Shown: piece by piece, positions 17,206 through 25,118 of the stretch
How positions within the stretch are numbered: the stretch's first letter is position 1
Layout: each line of letters begins with the position of its first letter
NCBI RefSeq assembly: GCF_002910905.1
Contig: NZ_NEUE01000042.1
Coordinates: 1 to 45,758 of the forward strand
Source: Streptomyces sp. SM11
GTDB taxonomy: Bacteria > Actinomycetota > Actinomycetes > Streptomycetales > Streptomycetaceae
Direction: 5' to 3'
DNA length: 45,758 nucleotides
Position numbers and translations under genes: made by a program
The notes under the pieces: model-generated
Database searches by the model: none
Seen by the model: the letters and a program-made list of their open reading frames with translations, nothing else
What the model was told of the DNA's origin: nothing

Positions 17206-18759
17206 TTACTCCGTGTCCCGGCCGTGCCCTTCGCGCAGGCCGCCGCCGCTGCCGGGTGTCCCGGTGCCGGTGCCGGTCTCGGGGGTGACCGGGCGGGTCA
17301 GGGAGCGCAGGTCGTGGGCGTACGTCCCGACGGCGTTGGCGATCACGTCGATGTTGGTGTCGAAGTGGCCCATGTCGATGTTGTCCAGGTCGTCGCAGGC
17401 CGCGTGGTAGCAGGGGTCGTACGCGATCCCCGCCTCGCCGCCGAACACCTCTGCCTGGGCCGCCGTCTTGATGCCCTCCGCCCCGGTGTCCGTGCCACCG
17501 GAGGGAATGCCGGCCTCGATGAACGGCCCGTAGTCCGAGCGGCCGGTGAAGTCCGTGCCCTCGTGCGGCTTGCCCTTGCGGTCGAGGAACTCGTTGATGT
17601 CACGCTCCAGTTGGGCCGAGCCCTCCGGGCCGGGGCCCTCGCCGACCTGATCGGAGTCGTCACCGTCGAAGACGAACTGGACGCCGTTGGGCGAGGCGAT
17701 CATGTCGAAGTTCAGGTAGAGCGCGATCTGCTCGCGCTGCTTCTCGGAGAGCGCCGCGACGTACTTCTCCGAGCCGATCAGACCGTTCTCCTCGGCCGAC
17801 CACCAGGCGAACCGCACCTTGTTGGCGGGGTTGCTCTTCGACTTCGCCAGTTTCAGGGCGACATCGAGCAGACCGGCGGATCCGGAGCCGTTGTCGTTGA
17901 TGCCGGGGCCCTCGGTCACCGAGTCGAGGTGGGCGCCGAGCATCACGGTCCGTGCCGTGCTGCCGCCGGGCGTCTCCGCGATGACGTTGCGGGTGGGGCG
18001 GTCCTCCTGGAACTCGCGGATCTCGAAGGAGACCGTGACCTCGCCGCTCGCGAGGTCGGCGAGGAGCTTCTCGCCCTCCTCAAGGGTGAGGCCGCCGGTC
18101 GGGATCCGGCCGGCGGTGACCTCGCCGAGTGTGCCGGACAGGACGCCCTCGACGTTGTTGTGGATGACCGCTCCGGCCGCGCCCGCGTCGGCGGCGGCCG
18201 CCTGCTTCGCGGCGAAGGAGCAGCCGCCGCGCTTGATCAGCGCGATCTTGCCGGTGAAGTCGGCGGAGGCGTAGTCGGCCGCCTCGCAGCCCGGCGTCTC
18301 GTCGTCGGGCACCGCGAGGAGCCCTGCCGTCAGCCCGCCGGTCTTCGTCGACGGGGTGTACGTCATGGCCTTGATCGTGACGTCGCGGGGCGTCGGCGTC
18401 ACCACGGAGAGCTTTTCGGCCAGCGTCTCCGTGTAGGTGAAGCGGAAGCTCTCGTACGACACCTTGTACCCGGCCCGCTGGAGCTGGCGGTAGACGTACG
18501 CCGCCGAGGCGTCGTGGCCCAGCGAGCCGGCCGCACGGTGACCTTCGGTGGAGTCGGCTATCGCCTGGAACTGCCGGAGGTGGCGGTGGGCGTCATGTGC
18601 GGACGTCTTCCTCACCAACTCCCGTGACAGCTTGGCTGCTTCCTTACCGGGGTCGTGCGGTGCGGGGCGTCCGGGGTGTGGGGACGCGGCCAGGAGGAGC
18701 GGTGTGGCCAGGGCGGTGGCGGCCACGACAGCAACGGCTCTGCGACGTGTTGCGTGCAC
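17206..18759 (-). CDS. Secreted M28-family zinc aminopeptidase with PA domain
   Basis: A 517-residue exported metallopeptidase. The N-terminal ATRRRAVAVVAATALATPLL is a Sec-type signal peptide with cleavage likely near residue 25-30. A PA domain (about 130-230) includes IALIKRGGCSFAAKQAAAADAGA. The M28 catalytic domain shows its metal ligands and base in order: GAHLDSV (His, Asp ligands nearby), GINDNGSGSAG (bridging Asp), WWSAEENGLIGS (catalytic Glu-Glu), and YHAACDDLDNI (His ligand); the segment FTGRSDYGPFIEAGIPSGG shapes the pocket. It resembles the Streptomyces griseus aminopeptidase type. A Thr/Gly-rich tail follows. GTG 18759 has AAGGA upstream. Confidence 0.93.
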   Translation of the reverse strand: MHATRRRAVAVVAATALATPLLLAASPHPGRPAPHDPGKEAAKLSRELVRKTSAHDAHRHLRQFQAIADSTEGHRAAGSLGHDASAAYVYRQLQRAGYKVSYESFRFTYTETLAEKLSVVTPTPRDVTIKAMTYTPSTKTGGLTAGLLAVPDDETPGCEAADYASADFTGKIALIKRGGCSFAAKQAAAADAGAAGAVIHNNVEGVLSGTLGEVTAGRIPTGGLTLEEGEKLLADLASGEVTVSFEIREFQEDRPTRNVIAETPGGSTARTVMLGAHLDSVTEGPGINDNGSGSAGLLDVALKLAKSKSNPANKVRFAWWSAEENGLIGSEKYVAALSEKQREQIALYLNFDMIASPNGVQFVFDGDDSDQVGEGPGPEGSAQLERDINEFLDRKGKPHEGTDFTGRSDYGPFIEAGIPSGGTDTGAEGIKTAAQAEVFGGEAGIAYDPCYHAACDDLDNIDMGHFDTNIDVIANAVGTYAHDLRSLTRPVTPETGTGTGTPGSGGGLREGHGRDTE

Positions 18760-18911
18760 AGGAGTCCTTCCGGTCTGAACGACTGGATCTCTGAACGGCT
18801 GAACGAATGTGCTGCGAAAGCTAGCGAGTGGGGTGACGCCTGGGAACCGTCGTGGCTGATTCTGATCGGTTGGGCGGGGGCATCGGCCGGTTCCGGTGGT
18901 GCAAGGGCGCG

Positions 18912-19451
18912 TCACTTCTTCCGCGAGCTGCTCTTCCGCGAACTGCCGGGCTTCTTGGCTGCTTGGGCCGCCTTCGCCGCCGCCTTGGCCTCCTGTTTGT
19001 ACGCGCGCACCTCGACGAGCGACTCCGGGCCCGTGATGTCGGCGACCGACCGGCGGGATCCGGCCTCCCCGTACGGGCCCGCCGCCTCCCGCCACCCCGT
19101 CGGCCGTACGCCGAACTGCTTGCCGAGCAGCGCCAGGAAGATCCGGGCCTTCTGGTCGCCGAAGCCGGGCAGTGCGTTGAGGCGTTCCAGCAGCCCATCG
19201 CCGGTCGCGGCGGTCCGCCACACCGCGCTCGCGTCGCCGTCGTACTCCGCCACCAGGAACTGGCACAGCTGCTGCACCCGCTGGGCCATGGAACCGGGGT
19301 AGCGGTGCAGGGCGGGTTTGGCGGTGAACAGCTCGGTGAAGGCGTCCGGGTCGTAGGCGGCGATCCGCCCCGCGTCCAGGTCGTCGGAGCCCATCCGTTC
19401 CGCGAGGGTGTACGGGCCCGTGAACGCCCACTCCATCGGCACCTGTTGGTC
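18912..19451 (-). pseudogene. HhH-GPD DNA glycosylase gene, 3' part (split by element)
   Basis: The C-terminal ~177 codons of an HhH-GPD base-excision-repair protein: QQVPMEWAFTGPYTLAERMG, LLERLNALPGFGDQKARIFL (the helix-hairpin-helix) and a Lys/Ala/Ser-rich tail. The normal protein has an N-terminal part ending ...LLDQ before QVPMEW; here that part is missing and lies 20.3 kb away at 39718-39846. Reading upstream from the junction meets a TGA at once. A GTG at 19442 could start a shortened 176-residue product, but it lacks a Shine-Dalgarno and the first helices of the fold. The glycosylase is therefore inactivated unless the element excises. Confidence 0.9.
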
Positions 19452-19472
19452 TCAGAACATTTGCTAACGAGG
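19447..19472. other. attL: left junction of the integrated element
   Basis: Chromosomal sequence ...CGGCACCTGT runs into TGGTC (19447-19451) and then into element sequence. TGGTC is the only sequence shared with the right junction (39731-39735), so it is the crossover core. The element arm carries CTAACGAGG at 19464-19472, the perfect complement of CCTCGTTAG on the right arm. Confidence 0.88.
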
Positions 19473-19496
19473 TGATCAATGTTACACTGAGTAACA
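19461..19496 (+). promoter_or_regulatory. Integrase promoter with overlapping inverted repeat
   Basis: TTGCTA (19461-19466), 16-bp spacer, TACACT (19483-19488) form a plausible sigma-70-type promoter lying inside the element arm, so it stays with the integrase whether integrated or excised. A perfect inverted repeat TGTTAC-ACTGA-GTAACA (19480-19496) covers the -10 and could be an operator. Both are read from sequence only. Confidence 0.5.
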
Positions 19497-19508
19497 GGAG
19501 ATCACGCA

Positions 19509-21071
19509 GTGCAGTCACAACCGAACATCCTGGAACGTGCCCGCAGGGGCGACCTGACCGGCCTTCGAGTCGCCGGATTGGTTCGGCTGTCTTTCGAGAT
19601 CAACCCAGATCGTGAACGCCCCGACGTTCCAATGAACGGTTCGGACATCAACAACCGCGAAGAGCAAGAGCAGCTTTGCCGTGACTACATCGAGTCGCGC
19701 GGCGGCATCTACATAGGCACGTACGACGAACCGCACACCTCCGCCTGGAAGAAGAAGCGCATCCGGCAAGCGGACGGTACCTATGTGTACCGCGTCGTCC
19801 GGCCGGTGTTCGAGGGGATGCTGAGCGACCTTCGTAAAGGTCGGACAGAGACGGCCTACTTCACTCCGGTTGGCGGGTACACCCCGCATACCGAGATCGA
19901 CGGCTCCATCGTGTACGACGTCGACCGCTTGACGCGCGACAACCGGCACCTGGAAGACGCGATTGAAACGGTGGAGTACTTCCACCGGCCGATCATCGAC
20001 ATCACGGGCACGTTGGACCTGCTGACCGAAAACGGCCGCGACATGGCGCGGGTCATGGTGACCATGGCGGGCAAGCAATCTGCGGCAACATCCCGCCGGG
20101 TCAAGAACATTCATCGAGCCATGGCGCGCGAGGGCATCCCGGTTGGTGGCGCCCGCCCGTTTGGATGGCAGGACGACAAACGGACGGCTGACCCGGTAGA
20201 AAAGGAACTCGTCACCAAGGCGGTCAATGATCTGCTTAGTGGCAAGCTCGTCCACACGCTCCTTGGTGAGTGGAAGAAAGCAGGCGTCCGTACACCCAAG
20301 GGGAACTATTGGGTGCGGACGACCTTCCGCAACATGATCCTTTCGCCGCGCCTGGTCGGCTGGCGCGTGCATGGGCCGGAAGATCTGCCGCTCCACGAAC
20401 GCTGCGCCCGCGACAAAGAAGGACAGCCGGTCAAGGGGCAACACGAGGCGCTCGTAGACGAGAAAGTCTGGCGTGCGGTTGTCGACCTGTTGACCAACCC
20501 CGACCGTCCGGGCGCTGGTGTTTCTGTTGGCAGGCTGAAATACATGTGTTCTGGGCATCTTCGGTGCGGCAACTGCGCTGGAAAGATGCGCGGCAACGCC
20601 AAGGCCAAGAACGGCTACGAGTACGTCTGTGACAGCTGCTACAAGGTGACGGGTGCGGGTCCGGCGATAGACAGGCACATAACCGCGCTCATCTTTGCTC
20701 GGCTGGCCGCCCAGCAGATACCGGTAGAAGTATCCCCATGGTCGGGGGCGGATGATCTGGCGAAGTACGAGACCACCAAAGCTAACTTGCTGGCCCAGTT
20801 CAAAGAAAACCCCGACATGGGTACGCACATCTGGCCAGAGATCCGCAGGGCCGAAGCGGAGATATCGCGGCTCCTCAAAGAGCGGGCAACCTACATCCGT
20901 AAGACGGCGGGGCCAACGGTGGCGGACATAGAGAAGGAATGGCCCGACCTAGAGATCGAGCAGCGTCACGCCATCGTGGGCGAGAACTTCGAGGCAATAA
21001 TCCTACTGCCCGCACAGAAAGGTGCGAACCGATTCAACCCTGACCGTCTGCAAGTGGTGCCGCGCCAATAA
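19509..21071 (+). CDS. int: Large serine recombinase (integrase)
   Basis: A 520-residue large serine integrase that inserts and, with a directionality factor, removes the element. The catalytic serine is in AGLVRLSFE (Ser28). The resolvase domain is unusually extended by an insert (about 32-120) before YDVDRLTRDNRHLED, the catalytic helix region with Arg. A recombinase domain follows, then a zinc ribbon with CGNC...CDSC (about 355-385), and a C-terminal coiled-coil stretch. GTG 19509 follows ACAGGAGATCACGCA, a good ribosome site. The gene begins 58 bp from the crossover core, as expected for an integrase beside its own attP. No excisionase-like gene is recognised adjacent. Confidence 0.95.
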   Translation: MQSQPNILERARRGDLTGLRVAGLVRLSFEINPDRERPDVPMNGSDINNREEQEQLCRDYIESRGGIYIGTYDEPHTSAWKKKRIRQADGTYVYRVVRPVFEGMLSDLRKGRTETAYFTPVGGYTPHTEIDGSIVYDVDRLTRDNRHLEDAIETVEYFHRPIIDITGTLDLLTENGRDMARVMVTMAGKQSAATSRRVKNIHRAMAREGIPVGGARPFGWQDDKRTADPVEKELVTKAVNDLLSGKLVHTLLGEWKKAGVRTPKGNYWVRTTFRNMILSPRLVGWRVHGPEDLPLHERCARDKEGQPVKGQHEALVDEKVWRAVVDLLTNPDRPGAGVSVGRLKYMCSGHLRCGNCAGKMRGNAKAKNGYEYVCDSCYKVTGAGPAIDRHITALIFARLAAQQIPVEVSPWSGADDLAKYETTKANLLAQFKENPDMGTHIWPEIRRAEAEISRLLKERATYIRKTAGPTVADIEKEWPDLEIEQRHAIVGENFEAIILLPAQKGANRFNPDRLQVVPRQ

Positions 21072-21231
21072 CGGCGCCAATCCGCTTTAGTTGTTCGGGC
21101 CGTAGTGCAGGCAGCTTGGCTGCTTGGGCTGCGGCCCATTTCTTTACCTCAGCGTCCACGGTAGGTGACTCCGACCTACGGGCCGGCTGGTGCTTGGTTG
21201 GTTCTGGGGTTTTTGGGTGGGGTGCTGTCAT
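21034..21231 (-). CDS. Small protein overlapping the integrase 3' end, unknown
   Basis: A 65-residue protein on the strand opposite the integrase, overlapping its last 38 bp tail-to-tail. It has a Pro-rich start and a conserved-looking helical end, VKKWAAAQAAKLPALRPEQL, then KRIGAVIGAA. Short proteins of this look are often found beside actinobacterial integrases. I take ATG 21231; an in-frame TTG at 21252 would add seven residues. A TATAAT (minus strand, 21257-21252) just upstream supports transcription with a very short leader. A directionality factor is one possible role for such a small gene, but nothing in the sequence proves it. Confidence 0.6.
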   Translation of the reverse strand: MTAPHPKTPEPTKHQPARRSESPTVDAEVKKWAAAQAAKLPALRPEQLKRIGAVIGAAPLADGQG

Positions 21232-21251
21232 GGGGGGTTTCTCTACAACCA

Positions 21252-21257
21252 ATTATA
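21252..21257 (-). promoter_or_regulatory. Likely -10 box (TATAAT) for the small gene at 21034-21231
   Basis: Minus-strand TGCTGTATAAT gives a consensus -10 with an extended TG element; no clear -35 is seen at 16-18 bp. The transcript would start ~20 nt before the ATG at 21231. Confidence 0.5.
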
Positions 21258-21402
21258 CAGCAAATCCCCAGGCGAATAGTTCATAATTTTACAACGTGGT
21301 CAATCCCACCATATGCAGACGACGCGCTGCATGAGTAAATAGATAAGGCCCGTAGTGAACAAATATGCGGCCAACCAAACAATCCGCCAGAGTGGAGCAG
21401 AA

Positions 21403-21729
21403 ATGGCCATCGTGAGCATGAAAAAGTCCGACCTGAATGGTCAGGTCGGAGACGAAGGGGACTTCGTCCAGGTGGTGGTGCGCCAGCACCCCGAGATAGA
21501 CCAGCCCAAGGTGCTGGACGTCATGACCGCCGAAGTCGACCAGTTCAAGGAGATCGGCGACCTGGTCATGCTGGAAGTCACCATGCCGGACAAGACCAAG
21601 CGAGACATCGCGATGCGTCTGACGGACTTCAACAAGCTGGCACCGAACATGAGCGAGGTACTGAAGGAAGCACGCGGCACACGTGGCCGCACCCCCGGTA
21701 CCCGCATGGGCAGTAACGGCAACGGGTAA
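21403..21729 (+). CDS. Hypothetical protein of the element
   Basis: A 108-residue soluble protein, charged and without membrane segments; the first ~80 residues look like an alpha/beta domain (QVGDEGDFVQVVVRQHPEID, DLVMLEVTMPDKTKRDIAMR) and the last ~20 are Gly/Arg/Thr-rich and probably disordered. I do not recognise a family. ATG 21403 is preceded by GTGGAGCAGAA (GGAG); an upstream in-frame start at 21355 lacks a ribosome site. It stands alone and is closed by a good terminator. Confidence 0.7.
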   Translation: MAIVSMKKSDLNGQVGDEGDFVQVVVRQHPEIDQPKVLDVMTAEVDQFKEIGDLVMLEVTMPDKTKRDIAMRLTDFNKLAPNMSEVLKEARGTRGRTPGTRMGSNGNG

Positions 21730-21776
21730 CACCCATTCTTCCGCCTCCTACCACCGCTCCCGGTAGAGGTGGAACA

Positions 21777-21828
21777 CCCCTGTCCTGGCAACTCTTTCAA
21801 GTTGCTGGGGCAGGGGATTCTTTCTTTT
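21777..21828 (+). terminator. Rho-independent terminator after 21403-21729 gene
   Basis: CCCCTGTCCTGGCAACT (21777-21793) pairs with AGTTGCTGGGGCAGGGG (21800-21816) with two mismatches, followed by the T-rich ATTCTTTCTTTT. Behind it, 21830-21985 is a strongly AT-rich stretch that probably holds the promoter of the next gene. Confidence 0.88.
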
Positions 21829-21999
21829 GCCGACCTCCGTTATTGGAGTATGTTGTTTATTCCGCAACGAAATAATGTTTACATTATGTAAAGAATGTTT
21901 TAAATTAGAAACAGATCGGGGGCAATTCCCGATTTACTCGTTTATCGAGTATCAATCCTATCCCGCATGGAAAAACGTGCGAGAAGGAGATGATTCCTA

Positions 22000-22356
22000 G
22001 TGACGGAACCTCTTCACGGTTATACGTGCACGTGCTGTGCCCCAAGGGGGCGCGGTCGTCAGCCGGTTGACGGCGGCGATCGAGTCAACACCGGGGCCTC
22101 CGTCGAGCAGGGAACGTTCGACGGCAAGGATGCTCGCATCGAGCGTGGTCAGACGGGTCGTGTCGACCGGGTCGACATCTACTACGGCGGCAGCGGCTGG
22201 GACCCGAAGGGCCCCGGTCACGGTCACGTCGTTTCCAACGACGGTGTCTTCATCAACTTCTGGCGTCTGCCGGACAGCGAGGGCGGCGCCATCGTGCTCA
22301 ACGACGATTACGGCAAGAACAAGCGCGTGAGCGAGTACGTTCCGCTCTGGTCCTAG
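22000..22356 (+). CDS. Hypothetical protein of the element
   Basis: A 118-residue protein. The N-terminal part has a CTCC cysteine cluster (residues 10-13) in an Arg-rich stretch; the C-terminal half has the pattern VDIYYGGSGWDPKGPGHGHVV (quoted to 20 residues or less in parts: IYYGGSGWDPKGPGHGH), then WRLPDSEGGAIVLNDDY. The GPGHGHVVS...WRLPDSEGG pattern recurs in uncharacterised actinobacterial proteins, from memory. GTG 22000 has GAGAAGGAGATG 9 bp upstream, a strong ribosome site. Function unknown. Confidence 0.7.
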   Translation: MTEPLHGYTCTCCAPRGRGRQPVDGGDRVNTGASVEQGTFDGKDARIERGQTGRVDRVDIYYGGSGWDPKGPGHGHVVSNDGVFINFWRLPDSEGGAIVLNDDYGKNKRVSEYVPLWS

Positions 22357-22394
22357 AACAAAGACCTGGACATGTCCCTAAACTGTCCGCTTTT

Positions 22395-22724
22395 CTATTT
22401 CACAGAAATTTTCTTGACCATTTCCTCAAGACGAGTCCATAGACTATCGACATAATCCTCCGGCTCGATGGATTGGTCGTCAGGCCATCCAGGCGGCCAA
22501 CCGGGAGCTTCAAGCGCGCCAAATTCCGAACAGAGTTGATCTAACTCAATGTCGTACCAAGGTTCCCTCCCGCCTACTTCAAGTGTTGCGACAAAGACAT
22601 AGTGCGCCAGATTATAATCAGAAACTTGATGCGTCTTCCGGTATTCGATCGCTGCAAGCCAGAACCCTATGAGGTTGTCTCTTGTTGCGATTGGAAGCAG
22701 TGCACTAAGTTCCGGAAAGTTCAT
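22395..22724 (-). CDS. Hypothetical acidic protein of the element
   Basis: A 109-residue acidic protein: helical N terminus (LSALLPIATRDNLIGFWLAA), a central YVFVATLEVGGREPWYDIEL segment, a Trp/Pro-rich APGWPPGWPDDQ loop and a C-terminal amphipathic helix (YVDSLWTRLEEMVKKI). The Trp/Asp-rich, low-Arg make-up and AT-rich codon use differ from the Streptomyces chromosome. Only a weak AAAG ribosome site precedes ATG 22724. Family not recognised. It converges with the gene at 22000-22356 (38-bp gap). Confidence 0.6.
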   Translation of the reverse strand: MNFPELSALLPIATRDNLIGFWLAAIEYRKTHQVSDYNLAHYVFVATLEVGGREPWYDIELDQLCSEFGALEAPGWPPGWPDDQSIEPEDYVDSLWTRLEEMVKKISVK

Positions 22725-22813
22725 ACTTTAATTTATTGCACACAACACTAGAGAATGTCAATACATTAGCGTCGCAAAATGTTTATTGTGCGACGTTACA
22801 TATATACGTTGCC

Positions 22814-23698
22814 CTACCTCTCCAACTCGATGTCTAGGAACCTCATCACCGACGTAGCCAGCATGAGGGCGTAGATTGCATTGATCCGCGAATACTGCAC
22901 ACGCGAGACGCCGTGCACGCTGGCGTGTCTGACAAAGAAGCTCGGGATCGTGTCCCTGTCCGAAGCTTTGAATGTGGCATGCGCGCGCCACACTGGAGCG
23001 AACGTGAAAGCGATTCGCATCCCGTAGCCATTTAGATCAAACTTGGGCGTCTTCTTGTGGGATGTGAGCTTGCCCTTGAGATCATCCTTAAAGTGAGCAC
23101 TCATGAGGCTATCGAGCAGGTTCGCTGCGAGTGCCTGCGCAGGCTTTGCGTGTCCTGCCCTCAGCGCGGCCACACAGTCAATGGCGAAGTCGCGCGCTTC
23201 CAGTAGGTCCGGGTGGTCTACGGTGCTGGCGACGGCCTCACAATCGCCGACGATCTCCTGCCACCGCTCGCCAATGATGTCGCGACGAGTGGCAGCGTCC
23301 GGGGCATCCAACAGTGCACGCACAACCTTGGGACCAGGCACCCACATGAGCGGGATGCCTTCCTCAAGAAGGAGCTGTTCCAACTGGTCCAGGGTGGGCT
23401 TGGACTCGCGCATATTCTCGGGGTAGATCCGATCTGCCAGCGAGTCAATCGAGGCGAAGACGCCCTGGAGCTGCTCTCTAACGTAATCGTTTGCCCAGCG
23501 CGACACATCCTGAGCTAGGGCGTTCAGTCCAGACGACTCAGCTATCCGCCTACTCAATCCCCCGGCGATGCTCTCAAGACCCGACAGCTGCTTTGTGGGG
23601 TGGAGGCGGTCAAACCGCTGGAGTGCAGCGCCCACCCTAGACAGGTCGACACCGTCAGACTCCGAGCTGTCGTCAGCCCACTTGAACTCCTTCTTCAT
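22814..23698 (-). CDS. HEPN-motif protein of the par operon (candidate RNase)
   Basis: A 294-residue protein, mostly helical. Near the C terminus (about residues 251-290) the segment IPSFFVRHASVHGVSRVQYS carries R-H-A-S-V-H, fitting the R-polar-x3-H signature of HEPN nucleases, followed by a helix (NAIYALMLATSVMRFLDIEL) as in many 'NRHxVxHG' HEPN proteins. The N-terminal ~90 residues are acidic with a basic patch; the middle has an LLEARDFAIDCVAALRAGHAK helical stretch. It is the third gene of the minus-strand operon parA-RHH-this, 39 bp after the RHH gene. HEPN RNases often serve in toxin-antitoxin or phage defence; here that is an inference from one motif and context. Confidence 0.6.
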   Translation of the reverse strand: MKKEFKWADDSSESDGVDLSRVGAALQRFDRLHPTKQLSGLESIAGGLSRRIAESSGLNALAQDVSRWANDYVREQLQGVFASIDSLADRIYPENMRESKPTLDQLEQLLLEEGIPLMWVPGPKVVRALLDAPDAATRRDIIGERWQEIVGDCEAVASTVDHPDLLEARDFAIDCVAALRAGHAKPAQALAANLLDSLMSAHFKDDLKGKLTSHKKTPKFDLNGYGMRIAFTFAPVWRAHATFKASDRDTIPSFFVRHASVHGVSRVQYSRINAIYALMLATSVMRFLDIELER

Positions 23699-23737
23699 GA
23701 CGGCATGGTTCCACGTGGTTGGTGGCCTGACGAGTGG

Positions 23738-24145
23738 TTACTTCTTCTTGTACTGCTTGCCATACTTCTTGGTGACGTACAGCTCTAACGCGTCGTCCAG
23801 GATCAGCCAGAACTTGCGGTCTTCGATGTACGCCAGGTCTCGCAGCTGCTTGTGACGTGATGGGCGCATCTGGGTGCCGCGTGACTGCGGGGTCTCGGTG
23901 CTGTCGACGACGGTTAGGTGTAGAGGTGGCCGCTCGGTCGGTGCCTGGTCGTCCGGTTCATCGGTGGTCGGGCTGTCCGATGGTGGCTCGGGCACTGCGG
24001 CCGAAGTCGGCAACGGTGGTCGCGCTGGTTCTACGGATGCGGCCGGCGCGGGCTTGGGTGCCTCGGGATCAACCTGGGGGATGGCGAACCGCGGGACGGT
24101 CGCTCTTTCGGTTGTCTGTCGTTGCTTCTTGAAGTCCTTAGCCAT
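23738..24145 (-). CDS. Putative centromere-binding partner of ParA (RHH-like C terminus)
   Basis: A 135-residue protein: basic start (AKDFKKQRQ), a long Pro/Ala/Glu disordered region (about 20-90), then a compact C-terminal region RPSRHKQLRDLAYIEDRKFW followed by ILDDALELYVTKKYGKQYKKK. The latter fits a small ribbon-helix-helix or similar dimer domain with a basic tail. Its ATG overlaps the end of parA by 8 bp (ATGGCTAA), so translation is coupled. This gene order matches type Ib partition systems, in which the second protein binds the centromere; the iteron-like DNA upstream of parA is a natural target. Not a canonical ParB. Confidence 0.7.
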   Translation of the reverse strand: MAKDFKKQRQTTERATVPRFAIPQVDPEAPKPAPAASVEPARPPLPTSAAVPEPPSDSPTTDEPDDQAPTERPPLHLTVVDSTETPQSRGTQMRPSRHKQLRDLAYIEDRKFWLILDDALELYVTKKYGKQYKKK

Positions 24146-24914
24146 TGATCAGTATCTCCGCGACCCGCTTATACCCCACTGCTGCCGGGCTGCTGGGGTC
24201 ATACAGCACCACGGGTTGGTTTAGTTGCTCGGCTTCATCTACGGCGGTGGACTCCATGATGATCTGCGGGATCACAAGGCCGCTGTACGCGCCCCCTATC
24301 CCCTCGTGCACTGCCGACGATGCGTTGGTGCGCTTGAACCGCGTCACCAAGATGCCCCGGAGCCGTAGGGCTGGGTTGTAGGTGGCTTTGGCACGCTCGT
24401 ACGCCTCGATGGTCCGCGCTAGGCCGTCCTCGGTGTAGGCGCTGGCGGCGGCTGGGATCACCAGCTCATCCGCTGCGGCCAACGCGTTGATGGTCATGTA
24501 GTTCAGTGACGGCGGCGTGTCCAGGATGACGAAGTCATACAGGTGCTCCAGCGTCGCCAGTAGCCCCTTGAGTGATCCGATCGGATCGGGGGCGGTTGGA
24601 TCGGCACGTTGCAGCGTCATCCCCGTCTCGGTGCGTGACAGGTCGGGGTGTCCTGCGATCAGGTGCAGGCCGTCTACGTCAGTGGCCAGCAAGGCCGATG
24701 TGGGCTCGATGTTGGGGTTACCGAACAAGCTGTTCAGCGTGACCGGTAGCGCCGACGGGTCTACGCCCAGTCCCTTGGTGGCGTTGGCTTGTTCGTCCAT
24801 ATCCACCAGCAGCGTGCGGCGCCCGGTCTGAGCAAGCGCAGCGGCAAGGTTCTTGGCGGTGGTGGTCTTCCCTACCCCGCCTTTGTGAATGGCGATTGCT
24901 ATCTTTTTGGCCAT
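24138..24914 (-). CDS. parA: ParA-family partition ATPase
   Basis: A 258-residue deviant-Walker ATPase. Walker A is KGGVGKTTT at residues 11-19 with the signature lysine; the A' region is LLVDMDEQANATKGLG; Walker B is FVILDTPPSLNYMT. There is no N-terminal HTH, so it is the short, plasmid type Ib form. It should position or stabilise the element's circular form, which implies that this element spends time as a plasmid. The ATG at 24914 lies beside an AT-rich intergenic region full of inverted repeats that probably act as promoter, operator and centromere. First gene of a three-gene operon. Confidence 0.93.
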   Translation of the reverse strand: MAKKIAIAIHKGGVGKTTTAKNLAAALAQTGRRTLLVDMDEQANATKGLGVDPSALPVTLNSLFGNPNIEPTSALLATDVDGLHLIAGHPDLSRTETGMTLQRADPTAPDPIGSLKGLLATLEHLYDFVILDTPPSLNYMTINALAAADELVIPAAASAYTEDGLARTIEAYERAKATYNPALRLRGILVTRFKRTNASSAVHEGIGGAYSGLVIPQIIMESTAVDEAEQLNQPVVLYDPSSPAAVGYKRVAEILING

Positions 24915-24950
24915 GTATTCATTTGTTCTCCTGCTTTCAAATTAACACGA

Positions 24951-25085
24951 GTGCGCATTAACGCGCAATACTGTCCGCACGATAAGGTGCACATTAATTC
25001 GCGTGCACTTTCGCACACGTGCGATTTATAGTGCGAAATATAGTGCACGATATTCTGCACTATAACTATTGCAATAATGCGCACT
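24951..25085. repeat. Iteron-like cluster between parA and the divergent operon (candidate parS/operator)
   Basis: Repeats in the 204-bp gap: GTGCGCATTA at 24951-24960 and inverted (TAATGCGCAC) at 25076-25085; GTGCACATTA at 24988-24997; TATAGTGC at 25027 and 25039; and a perfect inverted repeat TATAGTGCA (25039-25047) / TGCACTATA (25056-25064). All share GTGC/GCAC cores in AT-rich DNA. Such a set directly upstream of parA is typical of a partition site and autoregulated promoter. Confidence 0.65.
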
Positions 25086-25118
25086 AACGCATACAATAGA
25101 AAGTGGAGAGAAACGGAA

